Origin: Noviherbaspirillum saxi
GTDB taxonomy: Bacteria; Pseudomonadota; Gammaproteobacteria; Burkholderiales; Burkholderiaceae_D
Reading direction: 5' to 3'
NCBI RefSeq assembly: GCF_003591035.1
Contig: NZ_QYUO01000001.1
Coordinates: 2,542,001 to 2,606,000 of the forward strand
DNA length: 64,000 bases
In this document: positions 34,752-45,824 of the stretch, in pieces
Layout of the letters: each line of letters begins with the position of its first letter
Numbering within the stretch: the first letter of the stretch is position 1
Notes under the pieces: model-generated
Seen by the model: only the letters and a program-made list of their open reading frames with translations
What the model was told of the DNA's origin: nothing
Database searches by the model: none
Program-made: the position numbers and the translations under genes

Positions 34752-35546
34752 ATGGGAATCGATTTACTCATTCTGACGCTCGACGGCGTCATGTTCGACA
34801 CCGAAGATGCACATCTGCGCGCATGCAATGCCGCGTTCGTACAGTGCGGCCTCGACCTTCAATGGAACAATATCCAATATCGCGAAGCAGCCCGCGCACG
34901 CGGCGTCGCCAATGCGATTTCCGCAGTCAGCGAGCGCATTTCATCCATGCTGACCAGCCATCAGATGCAGGAACTCGCGGATGAAAAAAATCGATTCTTC
35001 CACGTCTATGCAGCCGAAGGGGTGGCCAAGCCGCATCAGGGCTGTGCGCGTCTGATCCAGGATGCGCAGTCGAATGGCTGCAAGCTTGCGGTAGTTACCG
35101 ACATGCCGGCTCGCACCGCTGCCGCGTTGCTGGAACAGGCTTACGGAGATGCCGTGACCGACATTTTCGATGTCGTGATTACCGGAGCAAGATACAACGA
35201 CGCATCGGGCAATGGCCCTTACCAGCTGGCGATGCGCACCGTCGGCATCGAGGCTGCGCGGAGCGCGGCGATCGAAGCAGCAGCACCTTCCTTGCATGCA
35301 GCGCAGGCGGCAGGCATCTGGACCATCGCGGCGTCTCCTTACGAAAAAGATGTGGCACGCATCGCCGGTGCGGACCTGTGGTGCCCTCATCTCCAGGAAT
35401 TGCGCGACCTGATCGGCAAGAAGGAAACAGCGCGCGAACGCGGCAGGCGTTTCGTGACTTTCGATGCGCTGCGCGTCCTGAAGAAAACCCAGCTTGCAGG
35501 CACGCCGGTGTTACGACCAGTGATGCAGGTACGCCCGAGCGTTTGA
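34752..35546 (+). CDS. HAD-fold protein with degenerate active site
   Basis: 264 residues. It has the CbbY/phosphoglycolate-phosphatase layout, but motif I reads LLILTLDGVMFDTE: the nucleophilic Asp is Thr9, while the second Asp (Asp11) remains. Motif II Thr116 (VVTDMPAR) is present. The motif III Lys is missing (GNGPYQLAM, about 153-161) and the motif IV acid pair is Glu-Ala (AIEAAAPSLHAAQAAG). It therefore probably cannot hydrolyse phosphate esters and may bind a ligand or partner instead. Divergent from the CbbR-like gene. Confidence 0.85.
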   Translation: MGIDLLILTLDGVMFDTEDAHLRACNAAFVQCGLDLQWNNIQYREAARARGVANAISAVSERISSMLTSHQMQELADEKNRFFHVYAAEGVAKPHQGCARLIQDAQSNGCKLAVVTDMPARTAAALLEQAYGDAVTDIFDVVITGARYNDASGNGPYQLAMRTVGIEAARSAAIEAAAPSLHAAQAAGIWTIAASPYEKDVARIAGADLWCPHLQELRDLIGKKETARERGRRFVTFDALRVLKKTQLAGTPVLRPVMQVRPSV

Positions 35547-35609
35547 CTGCACGCAGCAGAATGCACAAGTTATCCCTAATCGAATCGTCAATCTGTCTGG
35601 AGGCACGTA

Positions 35610-36914
35610 ATGCAAACCATCGTCATTGCAGGAGGAGGCGCCGGCGGGCTTGAGCTCGCCACACGCTTGGGCGACAGTCTTGGCAAAAGCGGACGCGCCC
35701 GCATCGTTTTGATCGACCGTTCACCCACGCATTTCTGGAAGCCCTTACTGCATACCGTAGCATCGGGCAAGCGCGATCCGCAGATGCACGAGGTCGAATA
35801 TTCAGCGCAGGCCGCAGAGCACGGCTTCCAGTTCGTTTGCGGCGAAGTGCTCGGCGTCGATCGCGCCAGTCGCAAGATCGCCGTCGGTCCCTACCGCAGC
35901 GATGACGGCGCGGAGGTGCTTCCGGCACGCAGCCTGCCGTATGACAAGCTGGTGCTGGCATTTGGCGCGGTCACGAATTTCTTCAACATCGCCGGCGCCG
36001 CAGAACATTCACTGACGCTCGACAGCGTGTGGCAGGCCGAGCAGTTCCGCAAGCGCTTCCTTGCAAGCTGCATGCAGGCAAGCAGCCGCAGGACGGCGGG
36101 TGCGACCGAAGGCGCGGTAGTCAACATTGTCATCGTCGGCGGCGGCGCGACAGGCGTCGAGCTCGCCGCGGAGTTAAGCCACACGGTGCGCACGCTGGCA
36201 CAGTACAACGTGCATACGCTGGACCCGGGACGCGATGTACGCGTCAGTATCATCGAACGCAGCGAGTTATTGCTGCCGCACCTGAATCCCAGACTTGCCA
36301 AGCGTGCGGCGCGTTATCTCGGATCGCTGGGCGTCGCAGTCTGTACCGGAACCACGGTGGCTCGCGTGGATGCCGATGCGGTACTGGACACCGATGGAAT
36401 CCGCCATGCATCCGACATCACCCTATGGGCGGCGGGCGTCGAAGGACCGGCAGTGTGTACGACACTCGGCTTGCCGGTGAACCGGTTGAAGCAGATCGTC
36501 GTCAACGCCGGCCTCCAGTCGCCGGAAGATGCGGATGTGTTCGCGATCGGCGACTGTTCAAGCTACGTATGCCCGGAAAAAGGCGCGGCGGTACCGCCGC
36601 GCGCGCAGGTGGCCCATCAGCAGGCGATGTATCTTGCCGATGTACTGGCGCGCAAGCCGGATGAAGAGGTACCGGACTTCCAGTATCGCGACTATGGTTC
36701 GCTGGTGTCGCTCGGTCCGTTTGCCGCCGTAGGCAGTCTGCTCGGCAGCAGTTCCGGGCGCGAGATGCTGGTCGGCGGCGTGACAGCGCGTCTGCTGTAC
36801 AGCCTGATGTACCAGAAGCATGTGATGGCGCTGCACGGCTTTATCCGCATGGCGGCGCAGACCGTCGTGCACTGGCTGCGCGGGAAGGTATCGCCGCCGG
36901 TAAAGCTGCATTAG
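35610..36914 (+). CDS. NADH dehydrogenase type II (NDH-2)
   Basis: 434 residues. FAD-binding IVIAGGGAGGLELATRLG at the N-terminus, a second Rossmann motif VIVGGGATGVELAAELSH around residue 175, and the FAD-contact ADVFAIGDCSSY. The C-terminus RLLYSLMYQKHVMALHGFIR is the amphipathic membrane anchor typical of NDH-2. Transfers electrons from NADH to quinone without pumping protons. GGAGG-like site upstream; follows the HAD-fold gene by 63 bases and may be co-transcribed. Confidence 0.9.
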   Translation: MQTIVIAGGGAGGLELATRLGDSLGKSGRARIVLIDRSPTHFWKPLLHTVASGKRDPQMHEVEYSAQAAEHGFQFVCGEVLGVDRASRKIAVGPYRSDDGAEVLPARSLPYDKLVLAFGAVTNFFNIAGAAEHSLTLDSVWQAEQFRKRFLASCMQASSRRTAGATEGAVVNIVIVGGGATGVELAAELSHTVRTLAQYNVHTLDPGRDVRVSIIERSELLLPHLNPRLAKRAARYLGSLGVAVCTGTTVARVDADAVLDTDGIRHASDITLWAAGVEGPAVCTTLGLPVNRLKQIVVNAGLQSPEDADVFAIGDCSSYVCPEKGAAVPPRAQVAHQQAMYLADVLARKPDEEVPDFQYRDYGSLVSLGPFAAVGSLLGSSSGREMLVGGVTARLLYSLMYQKHVMALHGFIRMAAQTVVHWLRGKVSPPVKLH

Positions 36915-36918
36915 CAAT

Positions 36919-36940
36919 CGGGCCTGCGGAAGCAGGCCCG
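36919..36940. terminator. Bidirectional terminator between ndh and folE
   Basis: CGGGCCTGC / GCAGGCCCG with a 4-base loop in the 33-base gap between the convergent genes. No strong T run on either side. Confidence 0.65.
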
Positions 36941-36947
36941 GTGACCA

Positions 36948-37520
36948 TCAATCCCTTTCGCGGGCCAGCGAAAGAAACTCGGTACGCAGACCGAGGTTGG
37001 TCCGCATTTCGCCCAGCAGTGCCGAGGTTACGGTTTCCTCGCCCGGGGTCTGGATGCCGCGGCTTTCCATGCACATGTGGCGGCAGCGCACCACCACGCC
37101 GACCGACAGTGGTTGCACATGTTCCATCACCGCATCGGCGATCTGTATCGTCATGCGCTCCTGCACCTGCAGGCGCTTGGAAAAGCATTCGACCAGACGC
37201 GTAAATTTGGACAAGCCGACAATCTTGCCGTTGGGCGTATAGCCAACCGTGGCCGTGCCGAAAAACGGAGCCAGGTGGTGCTCGCAATGGCTGTAGACCG
37301 GAATCCCGCGCACCACGATCAATTCATTGTATTTCTCGGCGCCGTCTTCAAATACCTTCAGGATTTCTGCCGGGTCTTGCTGGTAGCCGGAGGTCCAGTG
37401 CCGCCATGCCTTGTCCACCCGCATCGGCGTTTCGTGCAAGCCCTGCCTGTCAGGATCCTCACCGATGTGTCGCAGCAGCCGGCGCCAGTCTTTGGCGGAA
37501 AAGTCGTTCTCATCCATCAT
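36948..37520 (-). CDS. folE: GTP cyclohydrolase I
   Basis: 190 residues from the first of two adjacent ATGs behind AAGGAG. Zinc ligands in VYSHCEHHLAPFFG and VVVRCRHMCMESRG, and the GTP site in KIVGLSKFTRLVE with RLQVQERMT. First enzyme of tetrahydrofolate synthesis. Stands alone between convergent ndh and the AraC-type gene. Confidence 0.96.
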   Translation of the reverse strand: MMDENDFSAKDWRRLLRHIGEDPDRQGLHETPMRVDKAWRHWTSGYQQDPAEILKVFEDGAEKYNELIVVRGIPVYSHCEHHLAPFFGTATVGYTPNGKIVGLSKFTRLVECFSKRLQVQERMTIQIADAVMEHVQPLSVGVVVRCRHMCMESRGIQTPGEETVTSALLGEMRTNLGLRTEFLSLARERD

Positions 37521-37601
37521 TGGACTCCTTGTTCGTGAAGGTCGCATTGTATCGAACGTGCGGCACAACTGCTTGCCTGCGAGTATGGCATTTATGTCAT
37601 G

Positions 37602-38483
37602 TCAGGTGCCTGCCTGACGGCGAAAATCCTTGGGCGACTGACCGACGCTGCGTTTAAAGAAGCGGGTGAAATAAGCAGGGTCCGAAAAGCCGATTGCATA
37701 TGACACTTCGCTAATGGTCATTGACGTGTAAACCAGATTGCGCTTGGCTTCCAGCAGAACGCGTTCATGGATGAGGTCCAATGCTGATTTGTCAGCGTTC
37801 TGGCGGCATAGCAGATTGAGATGGGCGGCGGTAATGCCGAGCTGACTGGCGTAATACGCCACCGGATAATGCTGGCTGTAATGTTCTTCAAGCAACTCGC
37901 AGAACCGGGCGACATGCCGGCTACCGCGCGGCGCTTCCTTGTGCTGCATGAGCGGCGCTTGCATCGCATGCCGGGTCAACCAGACCAGAATTGCTCCCAG
38001 TAATGCTTCGATCAGAATATCGCGATGAGGTGCAGTAGCGCGGTATTCGGCATCTAAAGCCGCGAATGCCATGCGGATATGCGCGCTTTCCTCGTCTTCA
38101 CCCAGGGTATGCAGACTGGGATGAGTCAACGCAACCAAACCGTCGCCCATCTGGCGCGTCAGCTTGCTGATCAACGGATAAGCCAGCGTGACGACATGGC
38201 CCACCGTATTCCGGTCGAATTCGAATCCATGGATGCAGATCTGCGGCACCATCAACACCTGCCCACCCTGCATCAGGCTTTGCTTGTCGTCGAGCTGGAT
38301 GCGCGCACTGCCGCTGTGCAGGTAAAGGATCTGGAACAGGCCGTTGTGTTGATGCGGCTTGATATGCCAATTGTGCAACCGGCTGCGTGAAGCGATCGAT
38401 TCGCAATGCACCATTTCCGGCGTCGGCCATGGGTCTTGCTCGCCGTATAGCTTGTAGACAGGGATGCTTCCTACGTTTGCCAT
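37602..38483 (-). CDS. pobR: AraC-family regulator, PobR type
   Basis: 293 residues. N-terminal cupin-like effector domain (GSARIQLDDKQSLMQGGQ) and C-terminal double helix-turn-helix (ITAAHLNLLCRQNADKSALD and SEVSYAIGFSDPAYFTRFFK). Divergent from pobA with 149 bases between starts, the position of PobR in soil proteobacteria. PobR activates pobA in response to 4-hydroxybenzoate. The identity rests on context and family. Confidence 0.82.
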   Translation of the reverse strand: MANVGSIPVYKLYGEQDPWPTPEMVHCESIASRSRLHNWHIKPHQHNGLFQILYLHSGSARIQLDDKQSLMQGGQVLMVPQICIHGFEFDRNTVGHVVTLAYPLISKLTRQMGDGLVALTHPSLHTLGEDEESAHIRMAFAALDAEYRATAPHRDILIEALLGAILVWLTRHAMQAPLMQHKEAPRGSRHVARFCELLEEHYSQHYPVAYYASQLGITAAHLNLLCRQNADKSALDLIHERVLLEAKRNLVYTSMTISEVSYAIGFSDPAYFTRFFKRSVGQSPKDFRRQAGT

Positions 38484-38485
38484 GA

Positions 38486-39814
<1,329 letters not shown>

Positions 39815-39975
39815 AGAACGTTATCTGGACGGTCCGCCGGGCTCGGCAAAACCGTTCGGCAACCGAACCGTTTGCTGTTTAACGCACCACTAATCAGTTA
39901 TGATCATCCGTGACAGTCGCTCCGCCCGGGGCGGCTGATACCAAGAGCTCACCCGGCCATACACAGGAGACACGC

Positions 39976-41151
39976 ATGAAGTTCACCAGGATACTGGCAT
40001 CCATTGCCGCCATCGGCACGATCGGCCTTACCTCTTTCAATGCATACGCGCAGGAAACCATCAAGGTCGGTCTGGTCGCCCCCTTCTCCGGTCCATTCGC
40101 CGACTACGGCAAGCAAATGGAAGGCGGTATCAAGGCTTACATGAAGCAGCACGGCGACAAAGTCGCCGGCAAGAAAATTGAAATCATCATCAAGGACACT
40201 ACCGGCCCGGTGCCGGAAGTCGCCAAGCGCCTCGCGCAGGAGTTGGTCGTGCGCGACAAGGTGGATTTCCTGGCCGGCTTCGGCCTGACGCCGGAAGCGC
40301 TGGCAGTGGCTCCCATCGCCGAGCAGGCGAAGAAGCCGATGATCATCATGAACGCCGCGACTTCGATCATCACTACCAAGTCCAATTACATTGCGCGCGT
40401 ATCGATGACCCTGCCCCAGGTCTCCGCGCCGATGGCAACCTGGGCCGTCAAGAACAATGTGAAGAAGGTAGTGACGCTGGTGGCCGACTACGGCCCGGGC
40501 ATCGATGCGGAAACCGCATTCAAGACCAACTTCATCGGCGGCGGCGGACAAGTGCTTGAATCGATCCGCGTGCCCTTGCGCAATCCTGAATTCGCGCCTT
40601 ACATCCAGCGCATCAAGGATGCGAAGCCGGAAGCGGTGTTCATCTTCGTGCCGGCCGGCGAGCAAGGCATTGCCTTCATGAAGGGTTATCGCGAGCGTGG
40701 TTTGGCCGAAGCCGGCATCAAGGTGATCGCCACCGGCGACTTGACCGACGATCATGTGTTGCCGGCGATGGGCGACGCGGTACTCGGCGTGATCACGAGC
40801 TTCCATTATTCCGCCGCGCATGACTCGGCCGAGAACAAGACTTTCCTGAAGAATTTCGCCGACTCCAATCCAGGCGGCGGACGCCCCAACTTCATGGCAG
40901 TGGCTGCCTATGACGGCATGCATGCGATTTATGAAGTGTCGAAAAAACTGAACGGCAAGATTGACGGCGACCAGGCGATGGCGGCGCTCAAGGGCATGAA
41001 GATTAACAGCCCGCGCGGGCCGATCATGATCGATCCGGCGACGCGCGATGTGGTGCAGACCGTCTATATCCGCAAGGTCGAGAAGCGCAACGGCGAGGTG
41101 TACAACATTGAATTCGACAAGTTTGTCGACATGAAGGATCCCGGTAAATAA
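39976..41151 (+). CDS. ABC transporter solute-binding protein (branched-chain/aromatic acid type)
   Basis: 391 residues from the ATG behind AGGAGA. The Sec signal peptide ends SFNAYAQ, and ETIKVGLVAPFSGPFADYGK opens a periplasmic LivJ-type binding domain (Peripla_BP_6). Because it follows pobA, 4-hydroxybenzoate or a related aromatic acid is the likely ligand, not Leu/Ile/Val; that is inference. No permease or ATPase is adjacent; the livHMGF genes at 59.5-62.8 kb could supply them. Confidence 0.88.
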   Translation: MKFTRILASIAAIGTIGLTSFNAYAQETIKVGLVAPFSGPFADYGKQMEGGIKAYMKQHGDKVAGKKIEIIIKDTTGPVPEVAKRLAQELVVRDKVDFLAGFGLTPEALAVAPIAEQAKKPMIIMNAATSIITTKSNYIARVSMTLPQVSAPMATWAVKNNVKKVVTLVADYGPGIDAETAFKTNFIGGGGQVLESIRVPLRNPEFAPYIQRIKDAKPEAVFIFVPAGEQGIAFMKGYRERGLAEAGIKVIATGDLTDDHVLPAMGDAVLGVITSFHYSAAHDSAENKTFLKNFADSNPGGGRPNFMAVAAYDGMHAIYEVSKKLNGKIDGDQAMAALKGMKINSPRGPIMIDPATRDVVQTVYIRKVEKRNGEVYNIEFDKFVDMKDPGK

Positions 41152-41211
41152 ACCGTTCACGCTGCAAGAAAATAATCTCTGCGCAGGTTTGATTTGATCG
41201 CTGCAGACGAA

Positions 41212-41239
41212 GGGCCAACCGTTTGGTTGGCCCTTTTTT
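41212..41239 (+). terminator. Terminator of pobA-SBP unit
   Basis: GGGCCAACC / GGTTGGCCC with a 4-base loop and six Ts. A strong intrinsic terminator, 61 bases after the SBP stop, separating it from the convergent TonB receptor. Confidence 0.93.
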
Positions 41240-41260
41240 CATTGCGCGTCTTAGCAGCTG

Positions 41261-43381
41261 TTAGAAGTTATAGCGCGCAGTGAGCTGAACAGAGCGCGGC
41301 GCGCCCGGCAGATTCAAGTTGGGTGCGGTACCGTGCCCCGACACGATATAAGCGCGATCAAACAGGTTGTTAATATTCAATTGCAAGTCAAGCTTGGCGA
41401 TGCGATAACCGATCATTGCATCCACAGTGGTATAAGCTGGAAGAGTCACCGTGTTTCCCGGATTGGCAGCACGATCGTCAACATAGTTCACGCCCGCACC
41501 TGCCCGGTAACCGTTTCCAAGAGCCTTCGTCAACCACAGATTGGCACTATGCCGGGGTGTCAATGTGGCTCGCTTTCCTTGTACCCTCTGTCCGGCATCG
41601 ATGGCGGTCGATGACCTTACCCGTGCATCGAGATAGGCATAGCCTGACCAGATTTGCCAGCCATGCGAGAGATCGCCGGTAAAGGTCAATTCCATACCGT
41701 CGGTTCGCTGCTCTCCAATGGGAACCAGACGGTTCAAAATCGGATCGGTGGTCTTGATATTGGTACGCTCAAGCCGGAACAGGGATGCCGTGACAGATGC
41801 CTGACCGCCGAGGAAGTCATATTTCGCCCCGATTTCCTGGTTTGTCGTTTCTTCCGGCGCAATCTGTGCATTGTTTGCAGCGAGTGGGAAACTCTCCGCC
41901 GACGGTTGGAACGATTTGCTGAAAGCCACGTAGTAAGACTGGTTCGATGTGGGCTGATACACCAGGCCGGCCCGAGGGCTCCATTCGGTATCTGTGCGTG
42001 CCAGGTTGGGTTGCCCTGGCCGCCTTTCATTCGTCTCTTGTTCAAACCGGTCGTAACGCACGCCGGCGAGCAATTTCCATTGCTTTGACAAGGTCACCAG
42101 GTCCTGCACATAGGCACTGGCGGTCGTCATGATTCCGAGATTGTCGCTTGAGGGCGACGCGACAGCCACCAGAGGCAGAACCGGGTTGACCGGATTGAAC
42201 AGGGATACGGTGGCGACGTTGTTCTGGGTACGGAACAACTGATCCTTATTCTGCTTGCCGAGCTCGATACCGTACAGGATCTGATGGTCCATTCCGCCAA
42301 ACTTCGCCTTCTGTACCAATTCTGTCTGGTTGAAATAACCATCCTCCAGGCGACGCACATTGCCGTGGTTGAACGAGGCAGTAAGCGCCGCCTCGTTGAC
42401 CGACCCGACAAGCGTGTTGCTGCGATGAAGTTCGTAGTCATAACGGCGAAATGCATTGCGTAGAGAAAGCTGGTCGCTGAAGCGATGATTCAGCGTAAAA
42501 CCGAATGCAGTCATGTCGGCCTTCGACGTGTCGACATCACGCGCATTGGCCGCGCCATAGTAGGTGCTTGCAGGTACATTAACAGGACGGCCGCGGTATG
42601 CAGGAATGCCAAAATCGGTCACGCGCTCGTCCGATAGATATTCGGCCTGAAGCAACAGGCTTGTATTGGCGCCGAGCTTGATCGAGAGTGACGGAGCGAT
42701 CGCTTCGCGATCCAGGAATTGTTTATCACGATAGCTGTCCGCTCGCTCGACGGCGCCGGTGATGCGAAATGCCACGCCGCTGTCGTCGAAGTTTCGTGCA
42801 AGGTCGAATTCCCCCCGGCGCTGCCCCCAACTTCCAACCTGTGCCGTGAGTTCGCTTTTTTCAATGCCGGGCTTCTTTGTAATCCGGTTGATCAAGCCAC
42901 CGGACGATCCACGACCGTACAGTACCGATGCCGGCCCTTTGATGACTTCGACCTGTTCAATATTGGACAGATCGCGAAAATACAATGCGTCGTCGCGCAA
43001 GCCGTCGATGAACTGATCGGCAATCGCGGTAAAACCGCGAATAGTCACCTGATCACGCTGTCCGTCGCCATGCGACAAACCAATCCCGGGAACGGATTTC
43101 AACACGCTTTCCATGGAGCGCACACCCTGGTCTTGCATGAGTTGCTGCGGCACGACGTTGACCGTTTGAGGAATGTCTCGAAGCGGCGCTTCTATCTTTG
43201 TTGCGCTAACGGCTGTAGGCGGATTGTAGGTGGGAGGCAAGTCACGCGAGACCTGCACGGTGACATTCGGCAGGACCTTATCTTGCTCGACTGGCGCATT
43301 GGTCTGTGCATAGACGCTGCATGTTACAGATTGGGTGGCCATCGCCACGAAGACGGCCAGTTTTTTCTTATGAATTGCCAT
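41261..43381 (-). CDS. TonB-dependent siderophore receptor
   Basis: 706 residues. Signal peptide ending CSVYAQ, plug domain with PQTVNVVPQQLMQDQGVRSM and IKGPASVLYGRGSSGGLINR, and a C-terminal ARYNF strand with terminal Phe, the outer-membrane insertion signal. Resembles catecholate/ferrichrome receptors of the Fiu/FhuE class. Takes up a ferric siderophore using TonB-ExbBD energy. Divergent from a second receptor across a Fur-like site. Confidence 0.9.
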   Translation of the reverse strand: MAIHKKKLAVFVAMATQSVTCSVYAQTNAPVEQDKVLPNVTVQVSRDLPPTYNPPTAVSATKIEAPLRDIPQTVNVVPQQLMQDQGVRSMESVLKSVPGIGLSHGDGQRDQVTIRGFTAIADQFIDGLRDDALYFRDLSNIEQVEVIKGPASVLYGRGSSGGLINRITKKPGIEKSELTAQVGSWGQRRGEFDLARNFDDSGVAFRITGAVERADSYRDKQFLDREAIAPSLSIKLGANTSLLLQAEYLSDERVTDFGIPAYRGRPVNVPASTYYGAANARDVDTSKADMTAFGFTLNHRFSDQLSLRNAFRRYDYELHRSNTLVGSVNEAALTASFNHGNVRRLEDGYFNQTELVQKAKFGGMDHQILYGIELGKQNKDQLFRTQNNVATVSLFNPVNPVLPLVAVASPSSDNLGIMTTASAYVQDLVTLSKQWKLLAGVRYDRFEQETNERRPGQPNLARTDTEWSPRAGLVYQPTSNQSYYVAFSKSFQPSAESFPLAANNAQIAPEETTNQEIGAKYDFLGGQASVTASLFRLERTNIKTTDPILNRLVPIGEQRTDGMELTFTGDLSHGWQIWSGYAYLDARVRSSTAIDAGQRVQGKRATLTPRHSANLWLTKALGNGYRAGAGVNYVDDRAANPGNTVTLPAYTTVDAMIGYRIAKLDLQLNINNLFDRAYIVSGHGTAPNLNLPGAPRSVQLTARYNF

Positions 43382-43727
43382 GAAGCTCTCTCTAACTCTT
43401 TTAAAAAATAAAGCTGGCTAGGGTCCGAGAGACATTGGCTGGCAAATGAAATAAATGGCGAAAGCAAAACAATTTACCTGCGACGCTTCGCGTACCGACA
43501 TCCAGAACACCTCAAGCGCTGGAGTGCGTACTAACGTTGTAAGAACGATTGATGCGTTTAGTCAAATCTTTATTGATAATGCGAATAATTCGCATTAAGA
43601 TTATGTTCAAATGTAGACTTTTGTAAAGCTTTTTAAACATCGCGTGTTGGGCGGACCCGTGAAGTGATACATCGGTTCATGCAACAGCACGGCTCAACAA
43701 TCCCCGAATCGGGACAAGGAAGAAGTA
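43382..43727. other. Divergent promoter region of the two TonB receptors
   Basis: 346 bases of AT-rich DNA containing the Fur-like palindrome at 43578-43596. It should hold the promoters of both receptor genes. No additional gene seen. Confidence 0.5.
43578..43596. promoter_or_regulatory. Fur-box-like palindrome
   Basis: AATGCGAATAATTCGCATT is a perfect 19-base palindrome around a central A, preceded by GAT so that GATAATGCGAAT matches the Fur consensus hexamers. It lies between two divergent siderophore receptors, where a Fur site is expected. Confidence 0.75.
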
Positions 43728-45824
43728 ATGCAATTTCGTTTAACGCTCATGGCAAGCGCGGTCATGTTTGCCTTCGCCACGCCTCAGGCGGCCGCTCAAG
43801 ATCCAAGCCAGGAAAAAACGGACAAAGAGCTTGGAACAATCACTGTCACCGCAGAACGTGCAGGAAGTTTTAAGTCCAACGCCGTACAGGTTGGCACCTT
43901 TCGGGACCTTGCCCCGTTAGACGTTCCCCAAACCAGCAATGTGATCACGCGCGAAGTGCTGGATGCACAAGCTGCCACCACCCTGTATGGCGCATTGCGG
44001 AATACCGCGGGGGTGACGCGATCCCAGCTGAGCGGATCAACGTACGACAACATTGCGATTCGCGGCATTCTGGTCGAAAACCGCGGCAACTACCGGCTCA
44101 ATGGCTCACTGCCGATCATTAACCTGATCGACGTGCCTCTGGAGAACAAGGAGCGTGTCGAAGTCTTGAAGGGCGCATCGTCCCTCTACTACGGGTTTGT
44201 TCCTCCGTCAGGTATTGTGAACTTCGTCACCAAGCGCGCCGGAAAAGACCCGGTGACCAACTTTGCATTGTCGGCCAACGAACATGGCGCCGCCAGCATT
44301 CATGCAGACATCGGACGCCGCTTCGGCGAACAGCAGCAGATGGGTGCCCGCATCAACCTGGTGGGCGGCCGGGAAGACATCGGTATCGATAATTACTCCG
44401 GGGACCGCATGCTTGCTTCGGCGGCATTCGACCTGCGCGCGACGCGAGAGTTGTCCTTTAAACTGGATCTGGAACACTATCGCAAGAACGTATCCGAACA
44501 GGCGGCAATTGCCCTGCCCGCTGCGGTCAATGGACGTATCACTCTCCCGCCGGTACCCGATGCGACACGCAACCTCGCCGGCGAATGGCAAAAATACGAT
44601 GCCAACGCGACGAACATCCTGTTTCGCACCGACTACCTGTTGAACGACCGATGGGCAGTTCTGTTCGAAGCCGGCAAGGCGCGTACCGGCCGCGATCGCA
44701 ATTTCTCCCAGTTCCAGAACTACAACCTGGCTACCGGCCAAGGTACGCTGCGCATCTTCTTCAACCGGGACCAGGAGTGGGAAAACGAGAACTACCGCAC
44801 GGAAGTGACAGGACATGTGCCGGGTACCTGGCTAACGCATGATCTTACCTTCGGCTATACCGGCAATAATCGCGATCAGGTATCCCGTGCGTCGGGAACG
44901 GTCGATGTCGCACAAAATTTATACAACCCGATTGCCATTGCTCCGCAATCGCCGACAGCACCCTCCGTGGCAAGCCCGTCCGCGATCAAGGACCGCGGGT
45001 GGTATTTGTCCGACCGGGTTTCTATAGGCGACAAGTGGCAGGCAATGGTCGGCGTGCGGGGTAGTCGATATGAAAGCGTGACGCCCACCGCACGTTATGA
45101 AGCAGACGATGTCAGCCCGAGCGTGTCATTGATGTACAAGCCCTTGTCGAACGTTTCCGTGTACGCAAGCTACATCGAAGGCGTCGAGGAAAGCGGCCAG
45201 GCCCCCGCCAATCGCGCGAATGGCGGTGAATTGCTTCCTCCGGCAGTATCGGAGCAAAAGGAAATCGGCGTCAAAGCTGAGGTTGCCCAAGGCGTATTGC
45301 TGCAGGCGGCCTACTTCGACATCAAGCGGCCGTCGACCACGGTCGATGCTGCGAACCGCTTCGTCTTGAACGGCTTGGCGCAATATAGGGGAATAGAACT
45401 GGCAGCATCCGGCGAAATCACCAAGCAATTGTCGGTGATCGGATCGGCGCTGTTTCTTGATGCCGAACAGTTAAACGCTGCCAACGCGACGACCTTTGGA
45501 CGCACACCGGAAAATACGCCGAAGCGCACGGCCAGTTTGTTTGCGGAGTACCGGCTGGCCAGCGTGCCGGGGTTGGCACTCAGCGGCGGCGTGTTCTATG
45601 TTGGCGACCGTCCCGTCAATAACGAAAACCTGGCGACGCTGGGTGGCTATTCCACAGTATCCCTGGGCGCGCGCTACCTGACCAAAGTGGCCGGCAAACG
45701 TACGACCTTGCAGGCGGTAATGGATAACGTCACCGATAAAAGCTATTGGAGCACTGCCGGCAACGGCTTCGTCGGCGTTGGTGCACCGAGAACATTGAAG
45801 GTAACCGCAAAGATGGAGTTCTAA
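43728..45824 (+). CDS. TonB-dependent siderophore receptor (FhuA-like)
   Basis: 698 residues, GAAGAAGT upstream of the ATG. Signal peptide MQFRLTLMASAVMFAFA, then TPQAAA. A TonB-box-like ELGTITVTAER, plug motif VEVLKGASSLYYGFVPPSGI, and a C-terminal VTAKMEF ending in Phe. Similar in layout to FhuA/FoxA hydroxamate receptors. The pair of receptors suggests uptake of two different xenosiderophores; no siderophore synthesis genes are present. A terminator follows at 45988-46009. Confidence 0.9.
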   Translation: MQFRLTLMASAVMFAFATPQAAAQDPSQEKTDKELGTITVTAERAGSFKSNAVQVGTFRDLAPLDVPQTSNVITREVLDAQAATTLYGALRNTAGVTRSQLSGSTYDNIAIRGILVENRGNYRLNGSLPIINLIDVPLENKERVEVLKGASSLYYGFVPPSGIVNFVTKRAGKDPVTNFALSANEHGAASIHADIGRRFGEQQQMGARINLVGGREDIGIDNYSGDRMLASAAFDLRATRELSFKLDLEHYRKNVSEQAAIALPAAVNGRITLPPVPDATRNLAGEWQKYDANATNILFRTDYLLNDRWAVLFEAGKARTGRDRNFSQFQNYNLATGQGTLRIFFNRDQEWENENYRTEVTGHVPGTWLTHDLTFGYTGNNRDQVSRASGTVDVAQNLYNPIAIAPQSPTAPSVASPSAIKDRGWYLSDRVSIGDKWQAMVGVRGSRYESVTPTARYEADDVSPSVSLMYKPLSNVSVYASYIEGVEESGQAPANRANGGELLPPAVSEQKEIGVKAEVAQGVLLQAAYFDIKRPSTTVDAANRFVLNGLAQYRGIELAASGEITKQLSVIGSALFLDAEQLNAANATTFGRTPENTPKRTASLFAEYRLASVPGLALSGGVFYVGDRPVNNENLATLGGYSTVSLGARYLTKVAGKRTTLQAVMDNVTDKSYWSTAGNGFVGVGAPRTLKVTAKMEF

